Of a stretch of DNA of 64,000 nucleotides, positions 14,739-23,768 are shown one piece after another; position 1 is the stretch's first letter, and every line of letters starts with the position of its first letter. The notes under the pieces were generated by a model. It saw only the letters and a list, made by a program, of their open reading frames with translations. It did no database searches and had not been told where the DNA came from. Source of the DNA: Desulforapulum autotrophicum (GTDB lineage: Bacteria; Desulfobacterota; Desulfobacteria; Desulfobacterales; Desulfolunaceae); assembly GCA_020723285.1 (NCBI GenBank), contig DYJE01000001.1, positions 311,509 through 375,508 of the forward strand, in the 5' to 3' direction. The position numbers and the translations under genes were made by a program.

Positions 14739-15595
14739 TTAAAAATTTATTTTTATTTGAAACGAAAGTTCTTCCGATTCTTTATTCATTTGAATTGTAA
14801 TACTCTTATCAGAAAAATAATGGCTGATCGTACTCTCAAATATTTTTGGATAGCGTTTGCCTTTCAAATACCTGACAATGATTGAATGTCCGTTTTGAAT
14901 ACCGTTTTTCAAACAATCCATATGTTCTATGACATCTTTCAGAACTTCATTTGCATCTACCTTTAACTTCGAAGCGGTCTCAAAAATTTAATTTATCAAT
15001 TCTTTCTGCGTATTATTCGAAATATCAATCCTCGAAAAGACTTCACAAATTAAAAACAAAATTTTTTTTGCTCAATTGGCATAAATCAGATGCCAAATGC
15101 AATGAAATTATATTTAAATGAATCAGATTGATTACTTTTTCTGGTAAATAGGATATTTGAATGAGTTTTGAAATATATTCCTGATTATAGTCAATATTCA
15201 AATATCTACTAACAATTAATTAATTATCTGTGAAGTTTTCATCAATTAAATATTCATTAATTAACCTATCGATTTAATGATCTCATTAAAGCTCAGCTAC
15301 CTTTGCATTGGATTACCTGATATTGCAATTTTGTAACAAAAATTAATATTTAAATCAGCACATTATATTACTGCTTTTACACTTTTTATTCCTATTTCCT
15401 TACAATTATTAATTCGTTTGAACCCTTAAACTATTATCATTACTCAACAATATCGATGGGTTCAACAATCCAAATATCTTTTATTGATTCTTCTAAATTA
15501 TCAAGATTTGATCTATCAGATATTTTTAATCGAATATCTGATAGATCAATATTATCGATTTCTACATAAATTATGTTATATTTATAAATGTTTAT
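14739..15595 (-). pseudogene. decayed gene downstream of purC, several stops and frameshifts
   Basis: On the minus strand a chain of long, collinear open segments runs from the end of purC to 14739. They are 15595-15443 (reading YVEIDNIDLSDIRLKISDR), about 15419-15300 (KIAISGNPMQ), about 15273-15046 (EYISKLIQISYLPEKVINL; LHLASDLCQL) and 15042-14742 (FETASKLKVDANEVLKDVIE). They are broken by in-frame stops at 15363, 15297, 15220 and 14988 and by about three frame changes, one at an eight-T tract near 15061. In DNA this AT-rich, open runs of 50-80 codons in one direction are unlikely by chance. The parent, roughly 280 residues, I do not recognise. Confidence 0.65.
15508..15549. repeat. 16-bp perfect inverted repeat
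   Basis: TTGATCTATCAGATAT at 15508-15523 is repeated inverted at 15534-15549 around a 10-nt loop. It lies about 50 bp beyond the purC stop, inside the decayed gene. No T run follows on either strand, so a classical terminator is not certain; it could still end or stabilise the purC transcript. Confidence 0.8.
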
Positions 15596-15597
15596 AA

Positions 15598-16482
15598 CTA
15601 CAACATATGAAATAACTTCAAGGCTTCTAAATATTTTAATGTAGTTCTTTCAATAATATCATCAGGTAGTTTGGGACCTGGATTCTTTTTGTTCCAATCA
15701 ATTGACAAAAGGTAATCTCTTACGAATTGTTTATCGTAGCTGCTTTGACTTCCTCCCGGTGCATATTTATTTTTTGGCCAAAATCTCGAAGAATCTGGGG
15801 TTAGCATTTCATCTATGATAATGATCTCATTTTGATATATTCCGAACTCAAACTTTGTATCAGCAATGATGATTCCTAATCTATCAGCTATTGCACTGCA
15901 TTTTTCATAAATTTTTATACTGTATTCTTTTAATCTCAATGCGATGTCAGTCCCGACAATTTGACAAGCCTGCTCAAATGTTACATTAATATCATGAAGA
16001 CCTTGTTCTTCTTTTGTTGACGGTGTAAATAGAGTTTCAGGTAATTTATCTGACTCTAAAAGACCTTTCGGAAGTTTGATTCCACATATTTCTCCACTTT
16101 CTTTATAAGAACTCCAGCCTGACCCTGATATATAGCCTCTTACAACGCATTCTAAGGGTAAGGGTTCAGCTTTTTTAACAAGAATGCTTCTTCCGTCCAA
16201 TATTTCAGTATACGGCAGACATTCCTTCGGATATTCTTCAACATTACTAGAAATAATATGATTTGAAACTATATCTTCAATTTGTTTGAACCAGAACAAC
16301 GATATCTGTGTCAAAACTTTCCCTTTTTGAGGGATGGGATCTGGCAAAACAACATCAAAAGCGGATATCCTATCAGAAGCGACAATTAAATAAGAATCAT
16401 CGAATTCATATATATCTCTAACTTTTCCTCTTTTAAATAATTTTAAATTTTTAAAATCGGTTTCATAAACAGTGTTCTGCAT
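15598..16482 (-). CDS. purC: phosphoribosylaminoimidazole-succinocarboxamide synthase
   Basis: 294-residue purine-biosynthesis enzyme joining CAIR and aspartate with ATP to make SAICAR. Both family signatures are visible: [16 protein letters not shown] and [10 protein letters not shown]. The N-terminus has the nucleotide-binding GKVRDIYEF, and [18 protein letters not shown] is typical. The ATG at 16482 follows AGGAG; the TTG four codons upstream overlaps that site and is not the start. It is the only metabolic gene inside the AT-rich signalling cluster and shares its base composition, so its presence there is odd. A decayed gene follows it. Confidence 0.95.
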   Translation of the reverse strand: MQNTVYETDFKNLKLFKRGKVRDIYEFDDSYLIVASDRISAFDVVLPDPIPQKGKVLTQISLFWFKQIEDIVSNHIISSNVEEYPKECLPYTEILDGRSILVKKAEPLPLECVVRGYISGSGWSSYKESGEICGIKLPKGLLESDKLPETLFTPSTKEEQGLHDINVTFEQACQIVGTDIALRLKEYSIKIYEKCSAIADRLGIIIADTKFEFGIYQNEIIIIDEMLTPDSSRFWPKNKYAPGGSQSSYDKQFVRDYLLSIDWNKKNPGPKLPDDIIERTTLKYLEALKLFHML

Positions 16483-16498
16483 TTTACTCCTCAAAAAA

Positions 16499-16831
16499 TT
16501 ATAAATGAAATTTCTTAATAAATGACAACAGAATTGAATTGCAATCTTTAGAAATATTCTCGAACCTTATTCCAGACTCAACCATTCCATCATTTCTTTT
16601 TCTTGAATATATTACATTACCCTTGATATCGGCCATTTCATCTTCGAAACCAATGCTCAATAGAACTGTAAATTCTGGATTAATAGATACATGAGTTTCC
16701 AAAAGTATTCCACCCTCGCTGACATCTATCGTTTTACCCATGCCTTGTTGAATGATCTTGTTCTGGCTGTCCAAACAAACATATGATAAAAGATTGCCTG
16801 AGTCAAACCTCGGATATTTTCTATTATCCAT
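16499..16831 (-). CDS. PilZ-domain protein
   Basis: 110 residues, a stand-alone PilZ domain: RKYPRFDSG at the N-terminus (basic motif reduced to RxxxR) and [13 protein letters not shown] (D-x-S-x2-G) are the c-di-GMP contact motifs. The ATG at 16831 follows GAGG; an in-frame TTG at 16846 has no good site. It lies 13 bp downstream of the DUF4388-cNMP protein and 16 bp upstream of purC. Likely a cytoplasmic c-di-GMP adaptor. Confidence 0.85.
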   Translation of the reverse strand: MDNRKYPRFDSGNLLSYVCLDSQNKIIQQGMGKTIDVSEGGILLETHVSINPEFTVLLSIGFEDEMADIKGNVIYSRKRNDGMVESGIRFENISKDCNSILLSFIKKFHL

Positions 16832-16859
16832 AGTCCTCACTTCCAATTGATTTATTTAA

Positions 16860-18005
16860 TTAGGAACATGTATTTTTTGTCGTTAATGTTATGCACATAG
16901 CCGTATATTCGATAATATTTTTAATGGTAACTGAAAGTTTATCGTATTCATTGTTTATGGCCTGGATATCAATAATTTCAAGTTTTAAATTATCTGATGC
17001 GTATACAGACATAGTTGAAGGCTCATAATCAAGTCCTAAAAAATGAATATTACCTATATAATCACCACAATCTAAGGTCATTAAAAAAATATCACCGCCC
17101 CCGGTCCGTTTAACGATGTAAGCTTCGCCCTGAATGATTTTAAAAACATTCTGTACATTATCACCCATATTGATCAAGGGTTTAGCATTTTCCGGTAAAC
17201 CGCTAAATTTGTTTATACCTGCATTGATATCCGTATATCTCGCTGTTATTTTTCTCAGTCGATTATCGAAACTCGTGATAACATTTTTCAATTCATCATC
17301 GAGATACGATAATTCATTATATATTTTTTGAGTATCAATCACACCCAACTGAACATGACCATGGGCGACAGCCGATGCACTTCGAGTTTTGTCAGGTTGT
17401 ATGACGTTTGAAAGACTCCCGATAAATGAACCAGAGCCTGCTGTAAGCACCATCGATTTACCATTGTCTGTCTGCTTTATTATATCAACATGCCCATCCA
17501 AAATAACCCATAGCCAGTTACCATGCCTGCCTTGAGTTACAATATGGGCACCGTCAGGGTATTCTTCTTCATCGACGACATATGAATATTCAATAAATGG
17601 GCCTTTAAGAGTAGAGCTGAATTCTTTTTGCGGAATTGTTTGAATGGTTTCAGTATTCGTTTCTTCAAATTTCGTTATTTCACCTTCATCCAGAACTCTC
17701 AATGCATCAAGAACAATCGCCATCATTCTTTTTTTTATGCAGTCCACTCGAGTAACATCTTCATGAACAAATTCGAAATGTCCTGAAATCCAGCCAAACA
17801 AAGAATATAATGCCTCAATACCTTGTAATTTATCGGCACTGGCGTCATGTGGATTGCCGTTTTTAATATATATTATTCCTGGCTCTTTGAAATGATTGTT
17901 ATAAATAAACAGAACTCCCGTTCGGCTATCAGTACTGAGAAGCTGAAGTAGATCCCCGAGATTTAAAAATGACAAATCCCCTTCAAGTACTTTTTTACTT
18001 TTCAT
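16860..18005 (-). CDS. DUF4388 (PATAN) protein with two cyclic-nucleotide-binding-like domains
   Basis: 381 residues. Residues 1-110 are a clear DUF4388 domain (LEGDLSFLNLGDLLQLLSTD; GIIYIKNGNPHDA; ALYSLFGWISGHFEF). Two CRP-type beta-roll domains follow: about 140-235 (GAHIVTQGRHGNWLWVILDG) and about 265-365 (AKPLINMGDNVQNVFKIIQG). No DNA-binding helix-turn-helix is attached, so it is not a CRP-like transcription factor. It sits 6 bp after the second MglA GTPase, matching the common pairing of DUF4388 with MglA. Nucleotide binding is plausible but the phosphate-binding cassette is not well conserved by eye. Confidence 0.85.
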   Translation of the reverse strand: MKSKKVLEGDLSFLNLGDLLQLLSTDSRTGVLFIYNNHFKEPGIIYIKNGNPHDASADKLQGIEALYSLFGWISGHFEFVHEDVTRVDCIKKRMMAIVLDALRVLDEGEITKFEETNTETIQTIPQKEFSSTLKGPFIEYSYVVDEEEYPDGAHIVTQGRHGNWLWVILDGHVDIIKQTDNGKSMVLTAGSGSFIGSLSNVIQPDKTRSASAVAHGHVQLGVIDTQKIYNELSYLDDELKNVITSFDNRLRKITARYTDINAGINKFSGLPENAKPLINMGDNVQNVFKIIQGEAYIVKRTGGGDIFLMTLDCGDYIGNIHFLGLDYEPSTMSVYASDNLKLEIIDIQAINNEYDKLSVTIKNIIEYTAMCITLTTKNTCS

Positions 18006-18011
18006 AATTAG

Positions 18012-18626
18012 CTATTGGGACCATTTTAACTCACGTTGAAGGGATATCAATGTCATTTTCAGACACTCCTGTAAAGTATTGCCAACACCTGTTCCTTTAA
18101 TCGCACTAGCTTGAAAAGATGGAACTTTCAGTTGTCTATTCAAGTCCCTCTCCATCTTCTCGATAGACATGATAGGTAAACCCTCGCTTGCGAGATCTCT
18201 TTTATTATACTGCATTACCAAAGGTATTCTTGATATGCTAAGTCCATAATCTTTTAAATTCTGCTGGAGATCTTTTAATGACAACATATTTTTTTCACGT
18301 CTTACTTCAAGTGAATCAGCAACAAAGACAACTCCATCAACACCTTTAAGAACAAGTTTTCTTGTTGATGAATATTTCTGTTGACCAGGAACCGTAAAAA
18401 TCTGAACCCGGACATCGCATCCTTTGATTTTACCTAATCCCAAGGGTAAAAAATCAAAGAACAGTGTGCTGTCTCCTTCGGTATCTACAGAGACCATTTC
18501 ACCTGTTACCTGTTTCTTAAATGCTTTGAAAATATATTCAAGATTGGTTGTTTTTCCGCATCGTCCCGGACCATAATAAACAATCTTACACTCAATTTCA
18601 CGTTTTTGAATATTGAATATTGCCAT
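18012..18626 (-). CDS. MglA-type small Ras-like GTPase (second copy)
   Basis: 204 residues, clearly paralogous to the GTPase at 13449-14066 (same length and motifs): P-loop GPGRCGKTTN, LFFDFLPLGLG, FTVPGQQKYSSTRKL and NKRD. One P-loop difference is Cys for Gly in GRCGKT. No roadblock gene is directly beside it; its neighbours are the DUF4388-cNMP protein and the TPR/PilZ-like protein. Two GTPases in one cluster suggest two linked switches or sub-functionalised copies. Confidence 0.92.
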   Translation of the reverse strand: MAIFNIQKREIECKIVYYGPGRCGKTTNLEYIFKAFKKQVTGEMVSVDTEGDSTLFFDFLPLGLGKIKGCDVRVQIFTVPGQQKYSSTRKLVLKGVDGVVFVADSLEVRREKNMLSLKDLQQNLKDYGLSISRIPLVMQYNKRDLASEGLPIMSIEKMERDLNRQLKVPSFQASAIKGTGVGNTLQECLKMTLISLQRELKWSQ

Positions 18627-18722
18627 TTACAAGTGATCCTACAGCCATTTATAAGTAATTATTATTCTGCACTATTGATATGTTCCGTTGTTATTATCTT
18701 AGACAAACAAACTTCAGCACTT

Positions 18723-19649
18723 TTATATGCTGTGAATCTTGATATCCAGACTGTAGTCACCTCGTTTGGGACCAGTCTCAATTCGCGTGTTGGATTCAAC
18801 CACACCTGAGCCCTTGAATATTGCAATCGGAGAATAAAAATCCATATCATCAAGCCTGACTCCGATCTTTAAGCTTTCAATTAATAGTTTATCGCTGCTT
18901 GATACAATAAGACTCAAAACATTGCCGGCTTGAAAACTGACATCCAACTCAATATGTTCACCTTTCTTGGGTCCATGATTGAATCGGATACCTATGGATG
19001 TAATGTCAATAATATCTTCATCCTGCTCGTCCATTTCGTACATTGGTGCAACATTCTTTTGTTCAGATGAATTTGGTGCATCGATTGAAATTATTGAACC
19101 TGTTTTATCAATAATATCCTGAAGATATTTTCTGATGACCATGATTCGGTCACTTTTCAACGTTTTTTTGTTAACCCACTGATGATATTGAGCAACTGCA
19201 TCTTCAATCGTTGCATTTTCGACAATGCACTTGATAGAATTTTTAGCGGCAGCCACAGAAACATGGTCAATACTAACCAGATTGTTGAATTCGTTAATTG
19301 CCCGCTTATACTGTCCAAATTTAGCAAGCGTTATTGCACTCTTCAGTGCTTTTACAGCGTCATTGTCTTTAATATCTTCTGATGTGAATAATTTTTGAAT
19401 CAGATCTTGTACTTTCGGTGATACTTCAGGGGTACTCGCGGATTGTTCCCACCTAACTATGCCATTATTTAGAAAATCAATTTTCTTATTAATTGCAGTT
19501 ATTAAACTTTCTTTATTAGGAATCAACTCATTCGTCTTTATCAGGGAAATGGCTTCAAGATATTTATTCTTGGACTCTTTAAGAAGTCTTTGTCCCTTAT
19601 ATAATTCAGCCTCTTTCAAAAGCATCTTGACTTTATCTTTAATACTCAT
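18723..19649 (-). CDS. TPR-like protein with a C-terminal PilZ-like domain
   Basis: 309 residues. The N-terminal 180 residues are helical and TPR-like (AELYKGQRLLKESKNKYLEA; KFGQYKRAINEFNNLVSI), similar in style to the N-terminus of the PilB-like ATPase at the other end of the cluster. The C-terminus (SIGIRFNHGPKKGEHIELDV ... GSGVVESNTRIETGPKRGDY) resembles a PilZ-type beta barrel, but the RxxxR motif is weak. The ATG at 19649 follows GAGGG by 6 bases; upstream in-frame starts lack a site. It is the first intact gene of the cluster, 96 bp before GTPase 2. Confidence 0.7.
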   Translation of the reverse strand: MSIKDKVKMLLKEAELYKGQRLLKESKNKYLEAISLIKTNELIPNKESLITAINKKIDFLNNGIVRWEQSASTPEVSPKVQDLIQKLFTSEDIKDNDAVKALKSAITLAKFGQYKRAINEFNNLVSIDHVSVAAAKNSIKCIVENATIEDAVAQYHQWVNKKTLKSDRIMVIRKYLQDIIDKTGSIISIDAPNSSEQKNVAPMYEMDEQDEDIIDITSIGIRFNHGPKKGEHIELDVSFQAGNVLSLIVSSSDKLLIESLKIGVRLDDMDFYSPIAIFKGSGVVESNTRIETGPKRGDYSLDIKIHSI

Positions 19650-19689
19650 TGACACCCTCGGTAAAGAACTTATCATCAAGATAACGATT

Positions 19690-19896
19690 TATTATAAAAG
19701 GGTTATTGATTAATAGATATATCATAAAGATCAAATTTCTTTGTAATTTATCAAAATTATCAATGAAATACAATCCATTGTTTGAAGGGCAGCTTATATG
19801 TTTTTCCCCATGCTTTAAAAAACCATGGTAACTATCCATATATTCTTTTTTCAATATTGTTAAAAAGTAAGTTTCTTCGCTTTCTGCACTGCAACT
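19690..19896 (-). pseudogene. remnant of a DUF4388-like gene
   Basis: An open minus-strand frame just upstream of the first intact gene encodes ETYFLTILKKEYMDSYHGFL followed by KHGEKHISCPSNNGLYFIDN. This is similar to the N-terminus of the protein at 9979-11010 (YYIILSKLLEHYQGFLNSG ... SPSSEGAIYFDDENI). It is closed upstream by a stop at 19897 and its downstream part overlaps the next gene without further similarity. It is best read as a truncated paralogue; chance similarity is possible because the match is short. Confidence 0.4.
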
Positions 19897-20251
19897 TCAG
19901 GCGAATATTATTTTCAGCTCACAGTTTTTTATGATTATATTTTGTGCGTATAATTTGAATTATTATTGTTTAACCCTCAATGTCAACTCAATTATGAAGA
20001 GATTTAAAAAAACCAGGCACTTCAGTGAGTCTCTGCACATACGTCGTTATCCAATTCTATTAGAATCTATTTTCAAATATATGTAAAATGAGTTTTAACC
20101 TTCAGCAGGAATAGCGATAAATTTGGAAAACCATTTTTATGGCTTCGGAAGACAGAAAGGTCACAAAGAAATCTGACATGGATCTGAATATGTTTCTGAT
20201 TTCATAACCATTCAATAAAAAAAAATGATTCGGGTTGATGGCTTACCACCT
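19897..20251 (-). promoter_or_regulatory. intergenic region with a probable promoter of the GTPase cluster
   Basis: On the minus strand TTGACA (19986-19981) and AATAAT (19964-19959) are 16 bp apart, a plausible sigma70 promoter firing toward the remnant and the cluster beyond. The stretch 20000-20251 holds nothing further that I can support. The GC content rises toward the kinase gene at 20252. Confidence 0.45.
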
Positions 20252-23185
20252 TTAAAACCTCGATGCCGCCATCTTAAATTCTTCGAATTCTATTTTTATT
20301 CTTTCCATCAGACTCACGCATGTTTCAAGATCATTACCTGCTGCGGCTCTCTCCATCTCCATGGCTGTTTTCCATAGTGCATTTGCTGAAATGTTCGAAA
20401 AATACCCTTTCATTTTATGAATTTGAATTTTTACGGCATCTGACTCGCCTTGTTTGATAAGGCTTTTTAATTCTTCGATATCATCAGGAACCGTTTCAAA
20501 AAAAACCTGAATCAGGCGTTTAACGAGCCCAATATTATTATTAATTCTTACAAGGAGCTCCTCTTTGTCAAAAGCTTTCACTTCGGAGTGTAATGTTTGA
20601 AAAATAAGCGGGTCACCATATTTTTTGTCTGAACATTCAGAATGTTCGACGCTACCCTGCACATGATCTTCATCATGCCTCCGACCAGGTATAAAACGTT
20701 TCAATGTGTTATAAAGCTCATCAGGCTCCACCGGTTTCGGAATATATCCATCCATACCGCAGTCAAAGCATTTTTCGCGGTCCCCTTCCATCGCATTGGC
20801 TGTCATGGCAATAATCGGAACTCCATGATCAAGAACCTTGGAAGATTCATCGCGGATAATTCGGGTTGCTTCATAACCATCCATGATCGGCATCTGAACA
20901 TCCATAAAAACAATATCAAATATTTCTCTTTCCAGGATTTCTATGGCTTCTTTACCGTTTTTGGCCAGTTCGGCAGTAAATCCGAAATTCTGCAGAATAC
21001 CAAGTGCAACCTCCTGATTGATTGGGAAATCTTCAACAAGAAGGATTCTCATCAGGCGTTTTTGATCCTCTGCGATAGTATGCTTCGTCATTATTTTTCC
21101 CTGTTTTTCTTTCGGGATGATCGGTGCTCCAAGAAGAGTCGCAAGACAGTTGTACAGATACGAACGTTTATAAGGTTTATTAAAGTATGCTGAAAAACCA
21201 GCTTCATCAAAACGAGAGACTTCTCCGCGCTGACCGATAGCTGTCATCATGATCAATAATGATTCTTTAATCATATCGTCATTTTTGATTCTTCGGCCAA
21301 GTGATTCCCCGTCCACAACAGGCATGTCCCTGTCAATGATTGCTATTTTGTACGGATCATTGATTTTATGAGCTTTCCTCATTTTTATAATGGCTTCCCG
21401 TGCATCAGAAGCCTCATCCACACGACATTTCCATGAAGTCAATTCATTTTTCAATACATTACGACTTGTGGAGTTGTCATCGACAACAATAATGCGCGTC
21501 CCCTGAATGCTGTCAACAGGCCTTGACACAGTCGTTCCGTCATCATGTCGCTTTTCCATACAGGCCGTAAACCAGAACGTACTGCCACGTCCTACCTCGC
21601 TGTCAACACCGATGGTGCCGCCCATCATTTCAACAAGCTGGCGCGATATTGAAAGCCCCAGTCCTGTCCCTCCAAATTTTCGTGTCATGGAAGAATCCAC
21701 TTGAGCAAAGGGTTTGAACAGATTCAGAATCTTTTCCTGTGCGATTCCAATGCCTGTATCCGTAACGGTGAATAGAACCGTCACATGGTTTTCGTCGTCG
21801 TACTTACCTGTAAATCTGTTGACTTCAACAAGAATCTCTCCTTCATAAGTGAATTTGATGGCGTTTCCCACTAGATTCACAATAATTTGCCTCAGGCGTC
21901 CTGGGTCACCTACGACCCTTGCAGGAACGGATTGACCTATCCGGCAGATGTACTCCAACCCTTTACCCTGAGCTCTCAGCGCCATCATATCATTCGTGTC
22001 TTCAATCATGTTGAATATGTCGAAATCAATGTGTTCCAGTTCCAGTTTTCCAGCCTCGATTTTTGAAAAATCAAGAATATCGTTCAAAATCATCAAAAGT
22101 GATTCGGCGCTCTGTTGAATGGTTTTTGAATAATGGCGTTGATCATCCGATAATGTCGTATCAAGGAGAAGCCGTGTCATTCCGATAACCCCGTTCATCG
22201 GAGTCCTGATTTCATGACTCATGTTGGCGAGAAATTCGCTTTTTGCGTTGTTTGCATTATCAGCTTCACTGGCCAGTCTTTTTGCGTCATCAATGGCGTA
22301 TTTTAGCTGAATGTTCATGGCTTCGGTTTTGATTTTTGCGTCTTCGATTTCTTTCAGGGAATTTTCAAGTTCAATTGTACGAATCGTCACCTTTCTTTCA
22401 AGTTCACTCTGATAAACCTGAAGTTCATTGTCCCGTTCTTGAATCTGTTCAAGCATACGATTAAAACCGTCGATCAGTAGTCCAATTTCATCGTAAGCTT
22501 TTTTTTCCGCCCGTATCTCGAAATTTTTCCCCTCCGAAACCTCTTTCATCATAAGTGTCAGATGCTCGATAGGTTTTGAAATTACACCTTCAAATTTTGT
22601 TGAAAGGGTAAACGCCGCGACAATGGAAATAAGAAAAATTCCGATACACGTTGTAAGATATAAACCGAGCCTCTGAAAAACAGCTTCCATATCTGCTTTG
22701 ATAACAATGGTCCCGATGATTTCATCATCAAATACGATATTTTCTATGACATTCATGTGCTTATGAAAAAATGGAATCCCTCCTCTTTTTTCATAGATGC
22801 CCTGCCTTGTTTTATCAAGGGGCTCCCCTGCATGTTCCGAAGTCCATTCCAACCGCCCTTCAATTTCATTTGTCATCCGTGCGTATCCCGCGAAAAAAAC
22901 TCCGTTCCGATCATAGATTCGTGCATAAATCAGATTTGGCTCCACCCTGAGAGCGGCAAGAGTTTCCCTGGCAAACGAGGCGTCGTTAAATGTCAGAGAT
23001 GCAATATTATTATTACCGGTTATCCTCGCAATGATCGAAAGGTCCTTCATCATTTCTTTTCTGAAAACAGCAAGTTCACTCAAAATAAGGAGACACGTGG
23101 CTATGGCCATAATTGTCGTGGTTATTGCCATGATAAGAACAATGAGTTTATTGCGTATTGATAATTTTTTAAGCACGTTATTCAT
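20252..23185 (-). CDS. CHASE8-HAMP hybrid histidine kinase with two receivers and Hpt
   Basis: 977-residue membrane sensor. A membrane segment (about 13-37) precedes a periplasmic CHASE8-type domain ([31 protein letters not shown]), then a second segment (about 178-200), HAMP, coiled coil, HisKA with the phospho-His in [15 protein letters not shown], an ATPase domain ([20 protein letters not shown]), receiver 1 ([11 protein letters not shown]), receiver 2 ([12 protein letters not shown]) and an Hpt domain ([12 protein letters not shown]). This is a BarA-like phosphorelay layout. CHASE8 is the sensor domain of the diguanylate cyclase YfiN, and a YfiR-like gene lies directly upstream, so the periplasmic partner is probably the same. 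No regulator gene is adjacent. Confidence 0.93.
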   Translation of the reverse strand: MNNVLKKLSIRNKLIVLIMAITTTIMAIATCLLILSELAVFRKEMMKDLSIIARITGNNNIASLTFNDASFARETLAALRVEPNLIYARIYDRNGVFFAGYARMTNEIEGRLEWTSEHAGEPLDKTRQGIYEKRGGIPFFHKHMNVIENIVFDDEIIGTIVIKADMEAVFQRLGLYLTTCIGIFLISIVAAFTLSTKFEGVISKPIEHLTLMMKEVSEGKNFEIRAEKKAYDEIGLLIDGFNRMLEQIQERDNELQVYQSELERKVTIRTIELENSLKEIEDAKIKTEAMNIQLKYAIDDAKRLASEADNANNAKSEFLANMSHEIRTPMNGVIGMTRLLLDTTLSDDQRHYSKTIQQSAESLLMILNDILDFSKIEAGKLELEHIDFDIFNMIEDTNDMMALRAQGKGLEYICRIGQSVPARVVGDPGRLRQIIVNLVGNAIKFTYEGEILVEVNRFTGKYDDENHVTVLFTVTDTGIGIAQEKILNLFKPFAQVDSSMTRKFGGTGLGLSISRQLVEMMGGTIGVDSEVGRGSTFWFTACMEKRHDDGTTVSRPVDSIQGTRIIVVDDNSTSRNVLKNELTSWKCRVDEASDAREAIIKMRKAHKINDPYKIAIIDRDMPVVDGESLGRRIKNDDMIKESLLIMMTAIGQRGEVSRFDEAGFSAYFNKPYKRSYLYNCLATLLGAPIIPKEKQGKIMTKHTIAEDQKRLMRILLVEDFPINQEVALGILQNFGFTAELAKNGKEAIEILEREIFDIVFMDVQMPIMDGYEATRIIRDESSKVLDHGVPIIAMTANAMEGDREKCFDCGMDGYIPKPVEPDELYNTLKRFIPGRRHDEDHVQGSVEHSECSDKKYGDPLIFQTLHSEVKAFDKEELLVRINNNIGLVKRLIQVFFETVPDDIEELKSLIKQGESDAVKIQIHKMKGYFSNISANALWKTAMEMERAAAGNDLETCVSLMERIKIEFEEFKMAASRF

Positions 23186-23201
23186 TATCCTCAGATACGT
23201 A

Positions 23202-23753
23202 TCAGTTTTTCACAATCTGAGCCAGATTGAGAAGCCTTGAACTTACAGTCAGCGTCCCCTGTCGGGCTGCGGCAAGATTGATTTCAAATCTGATATTGTT
23301 CCCTCGTCTAACAAATCCAATCATTCCACCTTTCAAAGCAAAATCTTCGATATCACTGACCGTCAGACAGGGCTTGTCGGAAAATTTATTCAGAATGTCC
23401 TGAATATCTTTCTTTGTTGAATCGCCGAAATAGACAATATGACAGGTCCGGATCTGGTCTTTGTTTTTTATATCAACGACCGAAAAAGATCTTCCCTTGA
23501 TTTTTTTCATTTCAAGACCTTTCAACGCCGATACAAACTGATCATCATTGAGTACACCAAGAACAATGGGAGATGTCTTTGTTGGAAATACCCACTCCGG
23601 CCATTCGACAAATTTCGCAAAATTAAAAAGATAGGCCGCCTTGACATCTGTTTCGGATGTCTGCCCGGCCCAAAGGACTGAATGAACCAATACCAGTAGA
23701 ATAAGCTGAAGTCGCCCCAAAACTATTCGCAATTTGAAAGATTCATTTTTCAT
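23202..23753 (-). CDS. YfiR-like periplasmic protein (DUF4154)
   Basis: 183 residues with a signal peptide ([18 protein letters not shown]). The mature part matches the YfiR/DUF4154 family: [18 protein letters not shown] near the start, [26 protein letters not shown] and [13 protein letters not shown]. Two Cys remain in the mature part (CHIV and PCLTV) and could form a disulfide. In Pseudomonas YfiR represses the CHASE8 protein YfiN. Here it lies 16 bp before a CHASE8 kinase and 15 bp after the TonB-dependent receptor, so it probably controls that kinase. Exact partner is inferred from context. Confidence 0.9.
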   Translation of the reverse strand: MKNESFKLRIVLGRLQLILLVLVHSVLWAGQTSETDVKAAYLFNFAKFVEWPEWVFPTKTSPIVLGVLNDDQFVSALKGLEMKKIKGRSFSVVDIKNKDQIRTCHIVYFGDSTKKDIQDILNKFSDKPCLTVSDIEDFALKGGMIGFVRRGNNIRFEINLAAARQGTLTVSSRLLNLAQIVKN

Positions 23754-23768
23754 TCAATAAACCTATGC

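Noticed and set aside
14559-14885. Plus-strand ORF of 108 codons in the AT-rich gap
   Set aside because: Low-complexity, no ribosome-binding site, and antisense to the decayed minus-strand gene that has a better protein-like pattern.
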